Shown: in pieces, positions 27,397-39,555 of the stretch
Layout of the letters: each line of letters opens with the position of its first letter
Numbering within the stretch: position 1 is the stretch's first letter
Assembly: GCA_005503055.1 (NCBI GenBank)
Contig: SCOX01000001.1
Span: forward strand, 62,001-126,000
Source of the DNA: Lysobacteraceae bacterium P
GTDB taxonomy: Bacteria; Pseudomonadota; Gammaproteobacteria; Xanthomonadales; Xanthomonadaceae
Direction of reading: 5' to 3'
DNA: 64,000 nucleotides
Made by a program: the position numbers and the translations under genes
Notes under the pieces: model-generated
Told to the model about the DNA's origin: nothing
What the model saw: the letters and a program-made list of their open reading frames with translations, nothing else
Database searches by the model: none

Positions 27397-28559
27397 ACCG
27401 GATCGGATTGCCGCGCCCCCACGTCGGCCGCGTTGACGTCCTCGGCGCCCGGCGAGGTCGTCGGCTCGGTTCGCTTCGGCACGCGCGCCTGCCTTGATTC
27501 GCTGTCGCCGGCCGCGCGTATCGCGCGTGCCACGCGCACGCGCGGCAGCGCATACGGGTGCGAGGCGTTGAGGAATTCGACCATCCGCTCCCGCACCGCG
27601 CAACGCAGGTCGAACAGGTCGCCGGAATTGCGCGCGCTCACCAGCAGGCGCACCTGCACGGCGGAACGGTCGGAGTCGGTGATCTGGGCGACGCAGACCC
27701 GGCCGTCCCAGCGCTCGTCGCTTTCGCAGATGCGCTGCAACGCCAGGCGCACATCGGCCATCGGCGTGCGGTAGTCCAGCCACAGGAACGCGGTGCCGAG
27801 CAGTTGCGAGGTCGTGCGCGTCCAGTTCTCGAACGGGTTCTCGATGAACCATTGCAACGGCACCACCAGGCGGCGCTCGTCCCAGATGCGCACCACCACG
27901 TAGGTGCTGTCGATTTCCTCGATCCGGCCCCACTCGCCTTGCACGATGACCACGTCGTCCAGCCGGATCGGTTGCGTCATGGCGATCTGCAGGCCGGCGA
28001 TGAGGTTGCCGAACACCGGCTTGGCGGCGATGCCCGCGACCAGTCCGATGATGCCCGCCGAGGCCAGCAGGGTCGTGCCGAGCTGGCGGATCGGGGGGAA
28101 GGTCATCAGCGCGATCGAAACGCCCGCCAGCACGATCGCGCCCTGAGTGATCCGGCTCAGCACGCGCGTCTGGGTCTGCACGCGACGGGCGTCGAGGTTG
28201 TCGGCCACCTCGACGGGGTGCTGGCGCAGGATCCGCCGCTCCACCGCGCCTACCGCGCGCACCGCCAGCCACGTCACGCACAACAGCCCGCCGACACCAA
28301 GCCCGTGCTGGATGCGTTCCAGCCATCGCTCGGGCAGGGGCATGGCGCGGATCGCCAGGCTGAGGAAGAGCAGCGGCAAGGCCAGCGCCGCCGGTGTGGC
28401 GATCACCTGAACGACGCGGGCCCGCATGTGCTTCGCGGCATGGGCGTCGGCCCGACGGGCGAGGGCGAGCAGGGTCCTGCGCACCAGCAGGCCCAGCACG
28501 AGCGCGAGCATCAGCGGCCACGCGATCGCGCCGGCCTGCGACCAGAAACCTGGATCCAT
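27393..28559 (-). CDS. Mechanosensitive ion channel of the MscS family
   Basis: A 388-residue membrane protein of the small-conductance mechanosensitive channel family, which opens under membrane tension. There are about five N-terminal membrane helices. The pore-lining helix and beta domain carry the family signature LGTTLLASAGIIGLVAGIAA, then QPIRLDDVVIVQGEWGRIEE and IDSTYVVVRIWDERRLVVP. The C-terminal ~45 residues are polar and low-complexity. It is convergent with the ATPase gene and divergent from smc. Confidence 0.9.
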   Translation of the reverse strand: MDPGFWSQAGAIAWPLMLALVLGLLVRRTLLALARRADAHAAKHMRARVVQVIATPAALALPLLFLSLAIRAMPLPERWLERIQHGLGVGGLLCVTWLAVRAVGAVERRILRQHPVEVADNLDARRVQTQTRVLSRITQGAIVLAGVSIALMTFPPIRQLGTTLLASAGIIGLVAGIAAKPVFGNLIAGLQIAMTQPIRLDDVVIVQGEWGRIEEIDSTYVVVRIWDERRLVVPLQWFIENPFENWTRTTSQLLGTAFLWLDYRTPMADVRLALQRICESDERWDGRVCVAQITDSDRSAVQVRLLVSARNSGDLFDLRCAVRERMVEFLNASHPYALPRVRVARAIRAAGDSESRQARVPKRTEPTTSPGAEDVNAADVGARQSDPV

Positions 28560-28671
28560 GGCCCCAGCCTCGCAGCGGGGCCGTAAATGCCGCGTGGACC
28601 GTGCGTGCGGCAGGGGTTGGGCGGTGGCGGGCCCGGCAGGGCCTGTCCGGCCTCGCTATACTCTTTGGACC

Positions 28672-28690
28672 TCCCGGCAAAAAGCCGGGA
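28672..28690 (+). other. Hairpin in the smc leader
   Basis: A 7-base perfect stem (TCCCGGC with GCCGGGA) encloses AAAAA, about 100 bases before the smc start. The octamer CTCGCTAT/GTCGCTAT-like with TATAC appears on each side of it and may mark -10 elements. Function is uncertain. Confidence 0.35.
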
Positions 28691-28792
28691 CGTCGCTATA
28701 CCGATCAGGCAGTTAGCGTAGAAAAGACATCCATTTCCTAGGATGCGCGCGCGGTCCGGCGACACGCATCGAGACCGAGAACCCATCGCCGC

Positions 28793-31700
28793 ATGCGTCT
28801 GTCCACGATCAAGCTGTCCGGCTTCAAATCCTTCGTCGATCCGACCACGCTGCACCTGCCGAACAACATGACCGGCGTGGTCGGGCCCAATGGCTGCGGC
28901 AAGTCGAACATCATCGACGCCGTGCGCTGGGTGATGGGCGAAAGCTCGGCCAGCCGCCTGCGCGGCGATTCGCTGACCGACGTGATCTTCGCCGGCTCCT
29001 CGGCACGCAAGCCGGTCTCGCAGGCGATGGTCGAACTGGTGTTCGACAACTCCGACCACACCATCACCGGCGAATACGCGGCGTTCAACGAGATCTCGGT
29101 CAAGCGCACCGTCAACCGCGACGGCAGCAGCCAGTACTACCTCAACGGCGCCAAGTGCCGTCGCCGCGACATCACCGACCTGTTCCTCGGCACCGGCCTG
29201 GGCCCGCGCAGCTACTCGATCATCGAGCAGGGCATGATCAGCAACATCATCGAGGCCAAGCCCGAAGAGTTGCGCGTCTACCTGGAAGAAGCCGCCGGCA
29301 TCTCCAAGTACAAGGAGCGCCGCAAGGAAACCGAAACCCGCATCCGCCACACGCGCGAGAACCTCGATCGCCTGGGCGACCTGCGCGAGGAAGTCGGCAA
29401 GCAACTCGAACACCTCAAGCGCCAGGCGCGGCAGGCCGAGCAGTACCAGACCATCCAGGCCGAACGGAAGGTCAAGGATGCGCAGTGGAAGGCGCTGGAA
29501 CACCGCGCGCTCGATCAGAAGCTGCAGGGCCAGCGCGAAAAGCTGGCCCAGCAGGAAACCCGCCTGCAGCAGCTCATCGCCGAACAGCGCGAGGCCGAAC
29601 GCGAACTCGAGACCGGCCGCGTGCGTCGCGAGGAATCCGCCGAGACCCTCAACCGCGCGCAGGCTGCCAGCTACGAGGTCAGCGGCACGTTGGCCCGCAT
29701 CGAACAGCAGATCCAGCACCAGCGCGAGATGGCACATCGCCTGAACAAGGCGCGCGACGAGGCGATGGCCGCGCTGGCCGAACTGGGCGAGCACATCGGC
29801 AGCGACCAGGCCAGGCTGGATGTTCTGCGCGCGGCCGTGGCCGATGCCGAACCGCGCCTGGAACAGCTGCGCGACGAGGACGAAATGCGTCAGGAGACGC
29901 TGCGCGAGGCCGAGGCCGCGCTGGTCGACTGGCAGCAGCGCTGGGAGACGCACAGTCGCGCCCAGGCGGAGGCCGCCCGCGCCGCCGATGTCGAACGCAC
30001 GCGTATCGAACATCTCGACCGCCAGGTGCTCGACGCCGACCGTCGTCGCGAAATCCTCAACAACGAACGCTCCGGCCTGGACCTGACCGCGCTGTCGGAA
30101 TCGTTCGCGGCGTTGGAGGAACAGCACGAAACCCAGAAGTTCTCCATCGACAGCCTCAGCGAGGAACTGGAGACCCGCAAGACGGCGCTGGGCGAACTGC
30201 AGGAACAGCAGCGTTCGACCCAGTCCGAACTGGCCGAGGCGCGCAAGCTGGCGCAGGCCGCGCGCGGACGTTTGTCGTCGCTGGAGACCCTGCAGCACGC
30301 AGCGCTCGGTCAGGAGCAGGGCGCCGCATTGGGTTGGCTCAAGGCGCGCGGACTGGATTCGGCCACGCGCGTGGGCGAAGCCCTGCAAGTCGATGCCGGC
30401 TGGGAAAACGCGGTCGAAAGCGCACTGGGCCAGATGATCGAAGGCGTTCTGGTCGAATCGCCGGAAACGCTGGTGGATGCGATCGGCGAACTCGGCGAAG
30501 GCCGCCTGGCGCTGGTGGATCCCGCTTTGGAGAGGAGCGGCAACGACGCGGTGGAGTTCGCGCCGACCTCGCTCGCCTCCAAGGTGCGCGGCCCGATCGC
30601 GGTCCGCCGCATCCTCTCGCGCCTGCACGCGGCCGATGATCTGGCCGCTGCGCGCGCACTGCTGCCGCGTCTGGCAGAAGGCGAGTCCGTCATCACCCGC
30701 CACGGCGAGCGCCTCGGCGCCGGCTGGGTGCGCGTGCTGCGCTCCGGTGCGGCCCAGCAGGGTGCGCTGCTGCGCGAGCGCGACATCCAGACGTTGCGCG
30801 GCGAGATCGAAACCCTGCTCGCGCGCGAGAAGGAGCTCGAATCCCTGCTGCTGCAGCTGCGCGACCGCACCCTGGCCGCCGAGCAGCAGCGCGAGGACGC
30901 GCAGCGCACGCTGTACATGGCGCACCGCAGCGTGTCCGAGCTCGCCGGCCAGTTGCAAAGCCAGCAGGGTCGCCTGGACAACGCGCGTTCGCGCATCGAA
31001 AAGATCGATGCCGAGCTGGCGCAGATCGCGCAGAACCTCGAAGGCGCGCAGGATCAGGCACGCGACGCGCGCAACCGTCAGGAAGAGGCGGTGATGCGCA
31101 TGAGCGAGCTGGAAGATGCACGCCAGGCGCTGGAAAGCGAACGCCGCCGCTTCGGTGAGGCGCGCGAGCAGGCGCGCAACGTCGCTCGCGAGTCGCGTGA
31201 TACTGCGCATGCGCTGGCGATCACGCTGGAATCGCAGCGCACGCAGATCACCGCGCTGGACCAGGCGCTGACGCGCATGGGCGGCCAGCGCGGTCAGCTG
31301 GATTCACGCCTGGGCGAGTTGTCCGCGCAGCTCGCCGATGGCGACGAGCCGGTCACCACGCTGGAAGAACAGCGGCAGGTCGCCCTCGAACAGCGCGTGC
31401 TGACCGAGCAGAACCTCACCGCCGCGCGCTCCATGCTCGACGGCATCGACAACGATCTGCGCCGTTTCGAGCAGATTCGCCACCAGCGCGACGAGCAGGC
31501 GATCCAGCAGCGCGAGGCCATCGGGCAGCGCCGGCTCGAGCAGCAGGCCGTGGTCCTCAAGGCCGAACAGCTCGCCGCGGCCGTGACCGAGGCGGGCTTT
31601 GTGCTGGAAGACGTGATCAACACGCTTACCGAAGACATGGATCCGCAGGTCTGGGAGCGCACGGTGAGCGAACTCGACGGCAAGCTGCGCCGGCTCGAGC

Positions 31701-32311
31701 CGGTCAACCTCGCCGCCATCGCCGAGCACGCCGAAGCCGAGCAGCGCAAGGACTACCTGGACGCACAGAACACCGACCTCACCACGGCGCTGGAAACGCT
31801 GGAAGAAGCCATCCGCAAGATCGACCGCGAAACCCGCGGCCGCTTCAAGGACACCTTCGACCGCGTCAATTCCGGCGTGCAGGAGCTGTATCCGCGCCTG
31901 TTCGGCGGCGGTCACGCCTACCTGGAACTCACCGGCGAGGACCTGCTCGACACCGGCGTGTCGATCATGGCGCGCCCGCCGGGCAAGCGCGTGTCGAACA
32001 TCTCGCTGCTTTCCGGCGGCGAGAAGGCGATGACCGCCGTTGCGCTGGTGTTCGCCATCTTCCGCCTCAACCCCGCGCCGTTCTGCCTGCTCGACGAGGT
32101 GGACGCGCCGCTGGACGAGGCGAACGTCGGACGCCTGGCGCAGATGGTCAGCGAGATGAGCGAACAGGTACAGTTCCTGTTCGTCACCCATAACAAGGCG
32201 ACGATGGAAGCCGCGCAGCAGTTGTCGGGCGTGACCATGCGCGAGCCGGGCGTGAGCCGTCTGGTCTCGGTCGACCTGGCCGAAGCCTCGCGTCTGGCCG
32301 GCGTGGCATAA
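28793..32311 (+). CDS. smc: Chromosome segregation protein SMC
   Basis: This 1172-residue condensin ATPase organises and segregates the chromosome with ScpA and ScpB. Walker A GPNGCGKSN is at residues 31-39. Two long coiled-coil arms flank a hinge at about 500-650 (TRVGEALQVDAGWENAVESA). The ABC signature LLSGGEKAMTAVAL is near residue 1075, followed by Walker B CLLDEVDAPLDEAN. Length and layout match full-size gammaproteobacterial SMC. zipA follows on the same strand after a repeat-filled gap. Confidence 0.97.
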   Translation: MRLSTIKLSGFKSFVDPTTLHLPNNMTGVVGPNGCGKSNIIDAVRWVMGESSASRLRGDSLTDVIFAGSSARKPVSQAMVELVFDNSDHTITGEYAAFNEISVKRTVNRDGSSQYYLNGAKCRRRDITDLFLGTGLGPRSYSIIEQGMISNIIEAKPEELRVYLEEAAGISKYKERRKETETRIRHTRENLDRLGDLREEVGKQLEHLKRQARQAEQYQTIQAERKVKDAQWKALEHRALDQKLQGQREKLAQQETRLQQLIAEQREAERELETGRVRREESAETLNRAQAASYEVSGTLARIEQQIQHQREMAHRLNKARDEAMAALAELGEHIGSDQARLDVLRAAVADAEPRLEQLRDEDEMRQETLREAEAALVDWQQRWETHSRAQAEAARAADVERTRIEHLDRQVLDADRRREILNNERSGLDLTALSESFAALEEQHETQKFSIDSLSEELETRKTALGELQEQQRSTQSELAEARKLAQAARGRLSSLETLQHAALGQEQGAALGWLKARGLDSATRVGEALQVDAGWENAVESALGQMIEGVLVESPETLVDAIGELGEGRLALVDPALERSGNDAVEFAPTSLASKVRGPIAVRRILSRLHAADDLAAARALLPRLAEGESVITRHGERLGAGWVRVLRSGAAQQGALLRERDIQTLRGEIETLLAREKELESLLLQLRDRTLAAEQQREDAQRTLYMAHRSVSELAGQLQSQQGRLDNARSRIEKIDAELAQIAQNLEGAQDQARDARNRQEEAVMRMSELEDARQALESERRRFGEAREQARNVARESRDTAHALAITLESQRTQITALDQALTRMGGQRGQLDSRLGELSAQLADGDEPVTTLEEQRQVALEQRVLTEQNLTAARSMLDGIDNDLRRFEQIRHQRDEQAIQQREAIGQRRLEQQAVVLKAEQLAAAVTEAGFVLEDVINTLTEDMDPQVWERTVSELDGKLRRLEPVNLAAIAEHAEAEQRKDYLDAQNTDLTTALETLEEAIRKIDRETRGRFKDTFDRVNSGVQELYPRLFGGGHAYLELTGEDLLDTGVSIMARPPGKRVSNISLLSGGEKAMTAVALVFAIFRLNPAPFCLLDEVDAPLDEANVGRLAQMVSEMSEQVQFLFVTHNKATMEAAQQLSGVTMREPGVSRLVSVDLAEASRLAGVA

Positions 32312-32316
32312 ATGCT

Positions 32317-32402
32317 GGGATTCGGGAATGGAGATTCGGGATTGGATGAAGCCACGGCAAGGCTGTTGTTTCGAATCCCGAATCCCAAATCCCGAATCCC
32401 GT
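32317..32402. repeat. ATTCGGGATT-type inverted repeat between smc and zipA
   Basis: The left arm GGGATTCGGGAATGG with GATTCGGGATTGG is mirrored by CGAATCCCGAATCCC and AAATCCCGAATCCCG on the right. RNA from either strand can form a long hairpin. The same repeat type recurs at 59146-59277 and 60729-60811. Confidence 0.75.
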
Positions 32403-32418
32403 CCCTAGGAGAGAACGA

Positions 32419-33159
32419 ATGACCGACATGACCCTGCTGCGGATCGGCATCCTGATCGCCGGCCTCGTGCTGGTCGCCGCGATCGTGTTCTTCGGCCGCC
32501 CGCGCAAGCCGGGGCAGGGCAAGCGCGTGGCGCGCGAGCCCGTGTCCGACGCCGGCAGGCAGGAGCCGACGCTGGGCCAACAGATCGAACGCGAAGCCGC
32601 CCAGGGGCGCGCTGCCAGCGAGTCGACCGCCCAGGCCGAGCTGGAGTTGTTCGACCGCACGCTGGAGGGCACCGCCAACAGCGAGCTGGGCCGCCGCGTC
32701 ACCGAGGAGTTCGACAAGATCGTCACCCTGTACCTGGCCGCGCGAGCCGGGCAGAAGCTGCACGGACCGGACATCGTCGTCGCCGCGGAGAAGGCTGGCC
32801 TCGTCTACGGCCACATGGGCGTGTTCCACCGCCTGATCGAGAACCACCCCGAGCGCGGCCCGGTGTTCAGCGTGGCCAACATCATGAAGCCGGGCAGCTT
32901 CGACATGACGAACATCCAGGCGCTGGAAACCCCGGCCATCGCCTTCTTCCTGACGTTACCCGCGCCGGTGAACGCGCTCGACGCCTGGGAAACCATGCTG
33001 CCCACCGCGCAGCGTATGGCCGAACTTCTCGACGGCGTGGTCCTGGACGAGCAGCGCAACGCACTCGGCCGTCAACGCATCGCCCACATCCGTGACGAAC
33101 TGCGCGCCTACGATCGCCAGCGCGAAGCACCGCCGCTGACGAAGCCGGCGCGGTGGTAG
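32419..33159 (+). CDS. zipA: Cell division protein ZipA
   Basis: This 246-residue bitopic inner-membrane protein tethers FtsZ polymers to the membrane at the division site. The N-terminal helix is at residues ~6-25 (LLRIGILIAGLVLVAAIVFF), followed by a charged linker. The C-terminal FtsZ-binding domain runs from about residue 95 (VTLYLAARAGQKLHGPDIVV, GVFHRLIENHPERGPVFSVA, FLTLPAPVNALDAWETML). A clear AGGAGAG site precedes ATG 32419. The smc-zipA-ligA order is the usual gammaproteobacterial arrangement. Confidence 0.94.
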   Translation: MTDMTLLRIGILIAGLVLVAAIVFFGRPRKPGQGKRVAREPVSDAGRQEPTLGQQIEREAAQGRAASESTAQAELELFDRTLEGTANSELGRRVTEEFDKIVTLYLAARAGQKLHGPDIVVAAEKAGLVYGHMGVFHRLIENHPERGPVFSVANIMKPGSFDMTNIQALETPAIAFFLTLPAPVNALDAWETMLPTAQRMAELLDGVVLDEQRNALGRQRIAHIRDELRAYDRQREAPPLTKPARW

Positions 33160-33194
33160 CGTTCTTCGATCCCTCTCCGGCTGGAGAGGGTTGA

Positions 33195-35786
<2,592 letters not shown>

Positions 35787-35796
35787 GTCGGATCGC

Positions 35797-36768
35797 ATGA
35801 GCGACTGGTGGCCTTCCGCGCCTTTCGAAGCGCTGCGCCTGCGTGCACGCCTCAACGCGACCGTGCGTACGTTCTTCGCGCAACGCGGCGTGACCGAGGT
35901 GGAGACGCCGGTGATGTCGGTGGCCGGCAACACCGATCCGAACATCGCTTCGTTCCATCTGCAGTTCAACGGCCGCACGGACGGTGCATCGCGCACGCGC
36001 TGGCTGCGCACGTCTCCGGAGTACCCGCTCAAGCGCCTGCTCGCGGCGGGCTTCGGCGACTGCTATGAGCTCGGCCGCGTGTTCCGCGATGGCGAGGCCG
36101 GCGGGCGCCACAACCCGGAGTTCACGATGCTCGAGTGGTACCGCCTCGGCTGGGACCACATGCGGCTGATCGACGAAACCGCCGCGCTCGTGCAGGCCGC
36201 TCTGGCGCTGGTGGGACGCGAGGCTAAGCTGTCGCGCATCGCGTATCGCGACCTGTACCGCGAGCGTCTGCATCTGGATCCTGCCTTCGCCAGCGACGAG
36301 GAACTGCGTGGCGCGCTGGGCGACGTCGTGATCGACCCCAGTGGCCTGACGCGCGACGACTGGCTCGACCTGCTGATGACGCATCGGCTGCAACCGTCCT
36401 TTCGCACGGACGAAATGCTGGCGGTGTACGACTACCCGGCCTCGCAGTGCGCCCTGGCGCGCATCCGCCGGGACGACCTGCCGGTGGCAGAGCGTTTCGA
36501 GCTGTATCTGGGGCCGCTCGAGTTGGCCAACGGCTACCACGAGCTGGCCGACGCGGACGAGCAGGGGGCGCGTTTCGATCGCGACCTGCAGGTGCGGTCC
36601 GGGCGTGGCGATCTGCGTCCGCCGCGCGACGAGCGGCTGCTCCAGGCGCTCGCGGCGGGATTCCCCTCCTGCGCAGGCGTCGCGATGGGCATGGACCGGC
36701 TGATGATGGCCATGCTCGGCACCGGGCGCATCGCCGACGTGCTGGCCTTCGACTTCACGCGCGCCTGA
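35797..36768 (+). CDS. epmA: Elongation factor P--(R)-beta-lysine ligase
   Basis: A 323-residue relative of class II lysyl-tRNA synthetase (GenX/PoxA) without the anticodon-binding domain. It attaches (R)-beta-lysine to a lysine of elongation factor P, helping ribosomes through polyproline. It shows motif 1 around VETPVMSVAGNTDPNI, motif 2 YELGRVFRDGEAGGRHNPEF and motif 3 GVAMGMDRLMMAMLG. ATG 35797 follows the ligA stop by 10 bases. EpmB and EF-P are not in the window. Confidence 0.93.
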   Translation: MSDWWPSAPFEALRLRARLNATVRTFFAQRGVTEVETPVMSVAGNTDPNIASFHLQFNGRTDGASRTRWLRTSPEYPLKRLLAAGFGDCYELGRVFRDGEAGGRHNPEFTMLEWYRLGWDHMRLIDETAALVQAALALVGREAKLSRIAYRDLYRERLHLDPAFASDEELRGALGDVVIDPSGLTRDDWLDLLMTHRLQPSFRTDEMLAVYDYPASQCALARIRRDDLPVAERFELYLGPLELANGYHELADADEQGARFDRDLQVRSGRGDLRPPRDERLLQALAAGFPSCAGVAMGMDRLMMAMLGTGRIADVLAFDFTRA

Positions 36769-36852
36769 CGTCCCGATTTCGCGCTTCGGTCCGGTCCCTT
36801 GATGCCGGTTTACGTGCCGACCGTTTACAGTGAAGGCTGGAAACAGGGGTGC

Positions 36853-37578
36853 ATGATGCGCGGCTGGGCGGTCTCGACGTTGCTTGCGGCATGGGTAGTG
36901 GCGGCACCTGGCGCGTTGGCGCAGGAGGCGGGCGGTCGTTTCTACGGAGACCGGATCCTGCGCTGTGAATCCAAGGATGGCGACGACAACATCTGCCCGG
37001 CCGATGTCCGCGGCGGCGTGCGTCTGCTGCGGACGCTCTCGCGTTCGGATTGCGACGAGAACAAAACCTGGGGCGTCAGCGCGTCGGGCGTGTGGGTCAA
37101 GGACGGATGCCGCGCGGATTTCGTGCTCGGCTACGGCGGATCGGTGGGCACCGGATCAGGCAATCGCGTGATGCGCTGCGAGTCGCGGGGCAACCGCTGG
37201 ACGCACTGCCCCTCGGAAACCCGCGCCGGCGTCGAACTGGTGCGCCAGCTTTCGAAGAATCCGTGCATGCGCGGCCAGAACTGGGGTGCCGACCCGCGCG
37301 GTGTCTGGGTGTCCGGTGGATGCCGGGCCGAGTTCCGGATGATGGTCGACGTCGCCAACGAACCGCCGCGTGGTGAGATCGTGCGCTGCGATTCGGTCGA
37401 GAAGCGACAGCGTCATTGCCCGTTGGATACCAAAGGCGGCGTGCGGATGGTCCGGCAGCTTTCGCGCGCGGCCTGCATCGAAGGCCGCAGCTGGGGCGTG
37501 GACGACAACGGCATATGGGTGCAGGACGGATGCCGGGCGGAGTTCGAGATCCTCAAGCGCGGGCAGACCGGCGGCTGA
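36853..37578 (+). CDS. Secreted DUF3011 protein, first of two tandem paralogues
   Basis: A 241-residue exported protein with a signal peptide ending GALAQ. It carries three copies of the DUF3011 (PF11218) unit of about 55 residues. Each has a Cys pair around xRCxS...CP, a Val-Arg-Leu block, S+xxC...WG, and a WVxxGCRA(D/E)F end; for example GVWVKDGCRADF, GVWVSGGCRAEF and GIWVQDGCRAEF. The four regular cysteines per unit suggest disulfides in the periplasm or outside the cell. Function of the family is unknown. Tandem ATG codons at 36853 and 36856 are both possible starts. Confidence 0.82.
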   Translation: MMRGWAVSTLLAAWVVAAPGALAQEAGGRFYGDRILRCESKDGDDNICPADVRGGVRLLRTLSRSDCDENKTWGVSASGVWVKDGCRADFVLGYGGSVGTGSGNRVMRCESRGNRWTHCPSETRAGVELVRQLSKNPCMRGQNWGADPRGVWVSGGCRAEFRMMVDVANEPPRGEIVRCDSVEKRQRHCPLDTKGGVRMVRQLSRAACIEGRSWGVDDNGIWVQDGCRAEFEILKRGQTGG

Positions 37579-37667
37579 ATCGCCCGCGGGCGAACCCGTT
37601 TTGTGGTGCCCGCGTTAAGGCTTCCTCGCTAGAGTTTGAGACGAATTCTCATCGAACGGGGAAAACG

Positions 37668-38438
37668 ATGACCGCACAACCGCTTCAGGGCTTCGCGCTG
37701 ATGGCCGGCCTGGCCGTAGCCGCCATGTGGGCGCCGACTGCATCCGCACAGTACGAAGCCGCCGGCCACGGCGCGACGCAGACCGTGCGCTGCGATTCCA
37801 ACGACAACCGCCACCGCCGCTGCGCCGCCGATATCCGCGGCGGGGTCCGACTGGTCCGCCAGTATTCCAAGTCGGCGTGCGTGGAAGGGCGCAGCTGGGG
37901 TTGGGACCGTTCCGGCGTTTGGGTCGACAACGGCTGCCGGGCGGAATTCGCGGTGGGTCGGGGTGGCGGCGGTGGGTGGGCCGGCGGCGGAGACAGCGAC
38001 GGCCGCACGGTTCGCTGCGACTCCAACGACAACCGCTACCGCCAGTGCCCCATCGACGGACGCGGCGCGCGCCTGGTGCGCCAGTACTCGAAGTCGCGCT
38101 GCGTCGAAGGGCAGACCTGGGGTGTCGGTCGCGGCTTCGTCTGGGTCAAGGACGGCTGCCGCGCAGAATTCGCCAGGGGTGGATACGGCGGGGGCGGCGG
38201 AAGCTGGAACGGCGGCAACGGCGGCGGGAACGGCGGCGGCTGGAACAATCCCGGCCAGACGCTGTACTGCGGTTCCGACGACAGCCGCCCGCGTCGCTGC
38301 AACGTCACGATCCGGCGCGACGCGCGGCTGGTACGGCAAGCGTCCAAGTCGGCCTGTGTCGAAGGGCGCAGCTGGGGTTGGGACCGCGACGGCATCTGGG
38401 TGAACAACGGTTGCCGGGGCGACTTCCAGGTCAATTGA
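37668..38438 (+). CDS. Secreted DUF3011 protein, second of two tandem paralogues
   Basis: A 256-residue paralogue of the preceding gene, with a signal peptide ending PTASAQ and a GGGGAAAACG site before ATG 37668. Three DUF3011 units are joined by Gly-rich linkers (for example GRGGGGGWAGGG near residue 100). The units end GVWVDNGCRAEF, FVWVKDGCRAEF and GIWVNNGCRGDF. Linkers differ from the first paralogue, so the duplication is old or the linkers evolve fast. Unknown function; likely secreted or surface-associated. Confidence 0.82.
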   Translation: MTAQPLQGFALMAGLAVAAMWAPTASAQYEAAGHGATQTVRCDSNDNRHRRCAADIRGGVRLVRQYSKSACVEGRSWGWDRSGVWVDNGCRAEFAVGRGGGGGWAGGGDSDGRTVRCDSNDNRYRQCPIDGRGARLVRQYSKSRCVEGQTWGVGRGFVWVKDGCRAEFARGGYGGGGGSWNGGNGGGNGGGWNNPGQTLYCGSDDSRPRRCNVTIRRDARLVRQASKSACVEGRSWGWDRDGIWVNNGCRGDFQVN

Positions 38439-38496
38439 CGGGCATATGCGGCCCGGCGCGGGCGACGCAGCACAGGTCGCCCGGTAAACTCGCCGG

Positions 38497-39555
38497 ATGA
38501 GCACCGCCATCGATTTCGACCGATACGACCGCATCCGCCCGATCCGCTGGACCGGGCAGGCCTTGGAGCTGCTGGACCAGCGCAAGCTGCCGTTCGTGGT
38601 GGAGTACGTCACCTGCGCCGACAGCGACGCCGTCGCCGAAGCGATCCATGCGCTGACGGTGCGCGGCGCGCCCGCGATCGGCATCGCGGCCGCGTGGGGC
38701 GTGGTGCTTGCCTCCCGCACCGTCGAGGCGACCGACGGCAAGGACGCGGCCGCCAAGCTGGAGCCTGCGATGCAGCACCTCAACGCGGCGCGCCCGACGG
38801 CGGTCAACCTGGCCTGGGCGCTGGCGCGCATGCGCCGCGTGCTCGCCACCGCCGGTACCGACTGGCGCGAAGTGCTGGAGCGCGACGTCCAGGCCATCGC
38901 CGACGAAGACCTCGCCGCGAACCGCCGCATGGGCGCGTTGGGTGCGGCGTTGATAGAACCGGGCAGCGGCGTTCTGACCCATTGCAATACCGGCTCGCTC
39001 GCCACCGCCGGCTTCGGCACGGCGTTGGGCGTGATCCGCGCCGGCGTCGCCGAAGGCCGTATCGACCAGGTCTTCGCCGGCGAAACCCGGCCGTGGCTGC
39101 AGGGCGCGCGCCTGACCGTGTGGGAGCTGCAGCAGGACGGCATCTCGCCCACGCTCATTGCCGACTCCGCCGCATCGCACCTGATGAAGACCGGTGACGT
39201 GCAGTGGGTGATCGTCGGCGCCGACCGCATCTGCGCCAACGGCGACACCGCCAACAAGATCGGCACTTACCAGCTCGCCATCGCCGCTCGCCATCACGGG
39301 CTGAAATTCATGGTCGTCGCGCCGTCCTCGACGGTCGACATGGACACCCCATCCGGCGACGCGATCCACATCGAGGAACGCGACCCGGGCGAACTTTTCG
39401 CCGTCGGCGGCGTGCGCACGGCAGCCGAGGAGATCGGTGCCTGGAATCCGGTCTTCGACGTCACCCCGCACGAGCTGATCGACGCCATCGTGACCGAGCG
39501 CGGGGTGATCGAGCGTCCGGACGAAGCGGCGATGAGGGCGGCGTTCGGCAGTTAG
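38497..39555 (+). CDS. mtnA: S-methyl-5-thioribose-1-phosphate isomerase
   Basis: This 352-residue enzyme of the methionine salvage pathway converts methylthioribose-1-phosphate to methylthioribulose-1-phosphate. Catalytic Cys163 lies in [19 protein letters not shown] and Asp243 in [20 protein letters not shown]. Near the N-terminus the family segment [15 protein letters not shown] is intact. Its last codons overlap the convergent gene at 39552 within TTAG. In xanthomonads mtnA usually sits close to gyrA; here an extra ~3.5-kb block lies between them. Confidence 0.95.
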   Translation: MSTAIDFDRYDRIRPIRWTGQALELLDQRKLPFVVEYVTCADSDAVAEAIHALTVRGAPAIGIAAAWGVVLASRTVEATDGKDAAAKLEPAMQHLNAARPTAVNLAWALARMRRVLATAGTDWREVLERDVQAIADEDLAANRRMGALGAALIEPGSGVLTHCNTGSLATAGFGTALGVIRAGVAEGRIDQVFAGETRPWLQGARLTVWELQQDGISPTLIADSAASHLMKTGDVQWVIVGADRICANGDTANKIGTYQLAIAARHHGLKFMVVAPSSTVDMDTPSGDAIHIEERDPGELFAVGGVRTAAEEIGAWNPVFDVTPHELIDAIVTERGVIERPDEAAMRAAFGS

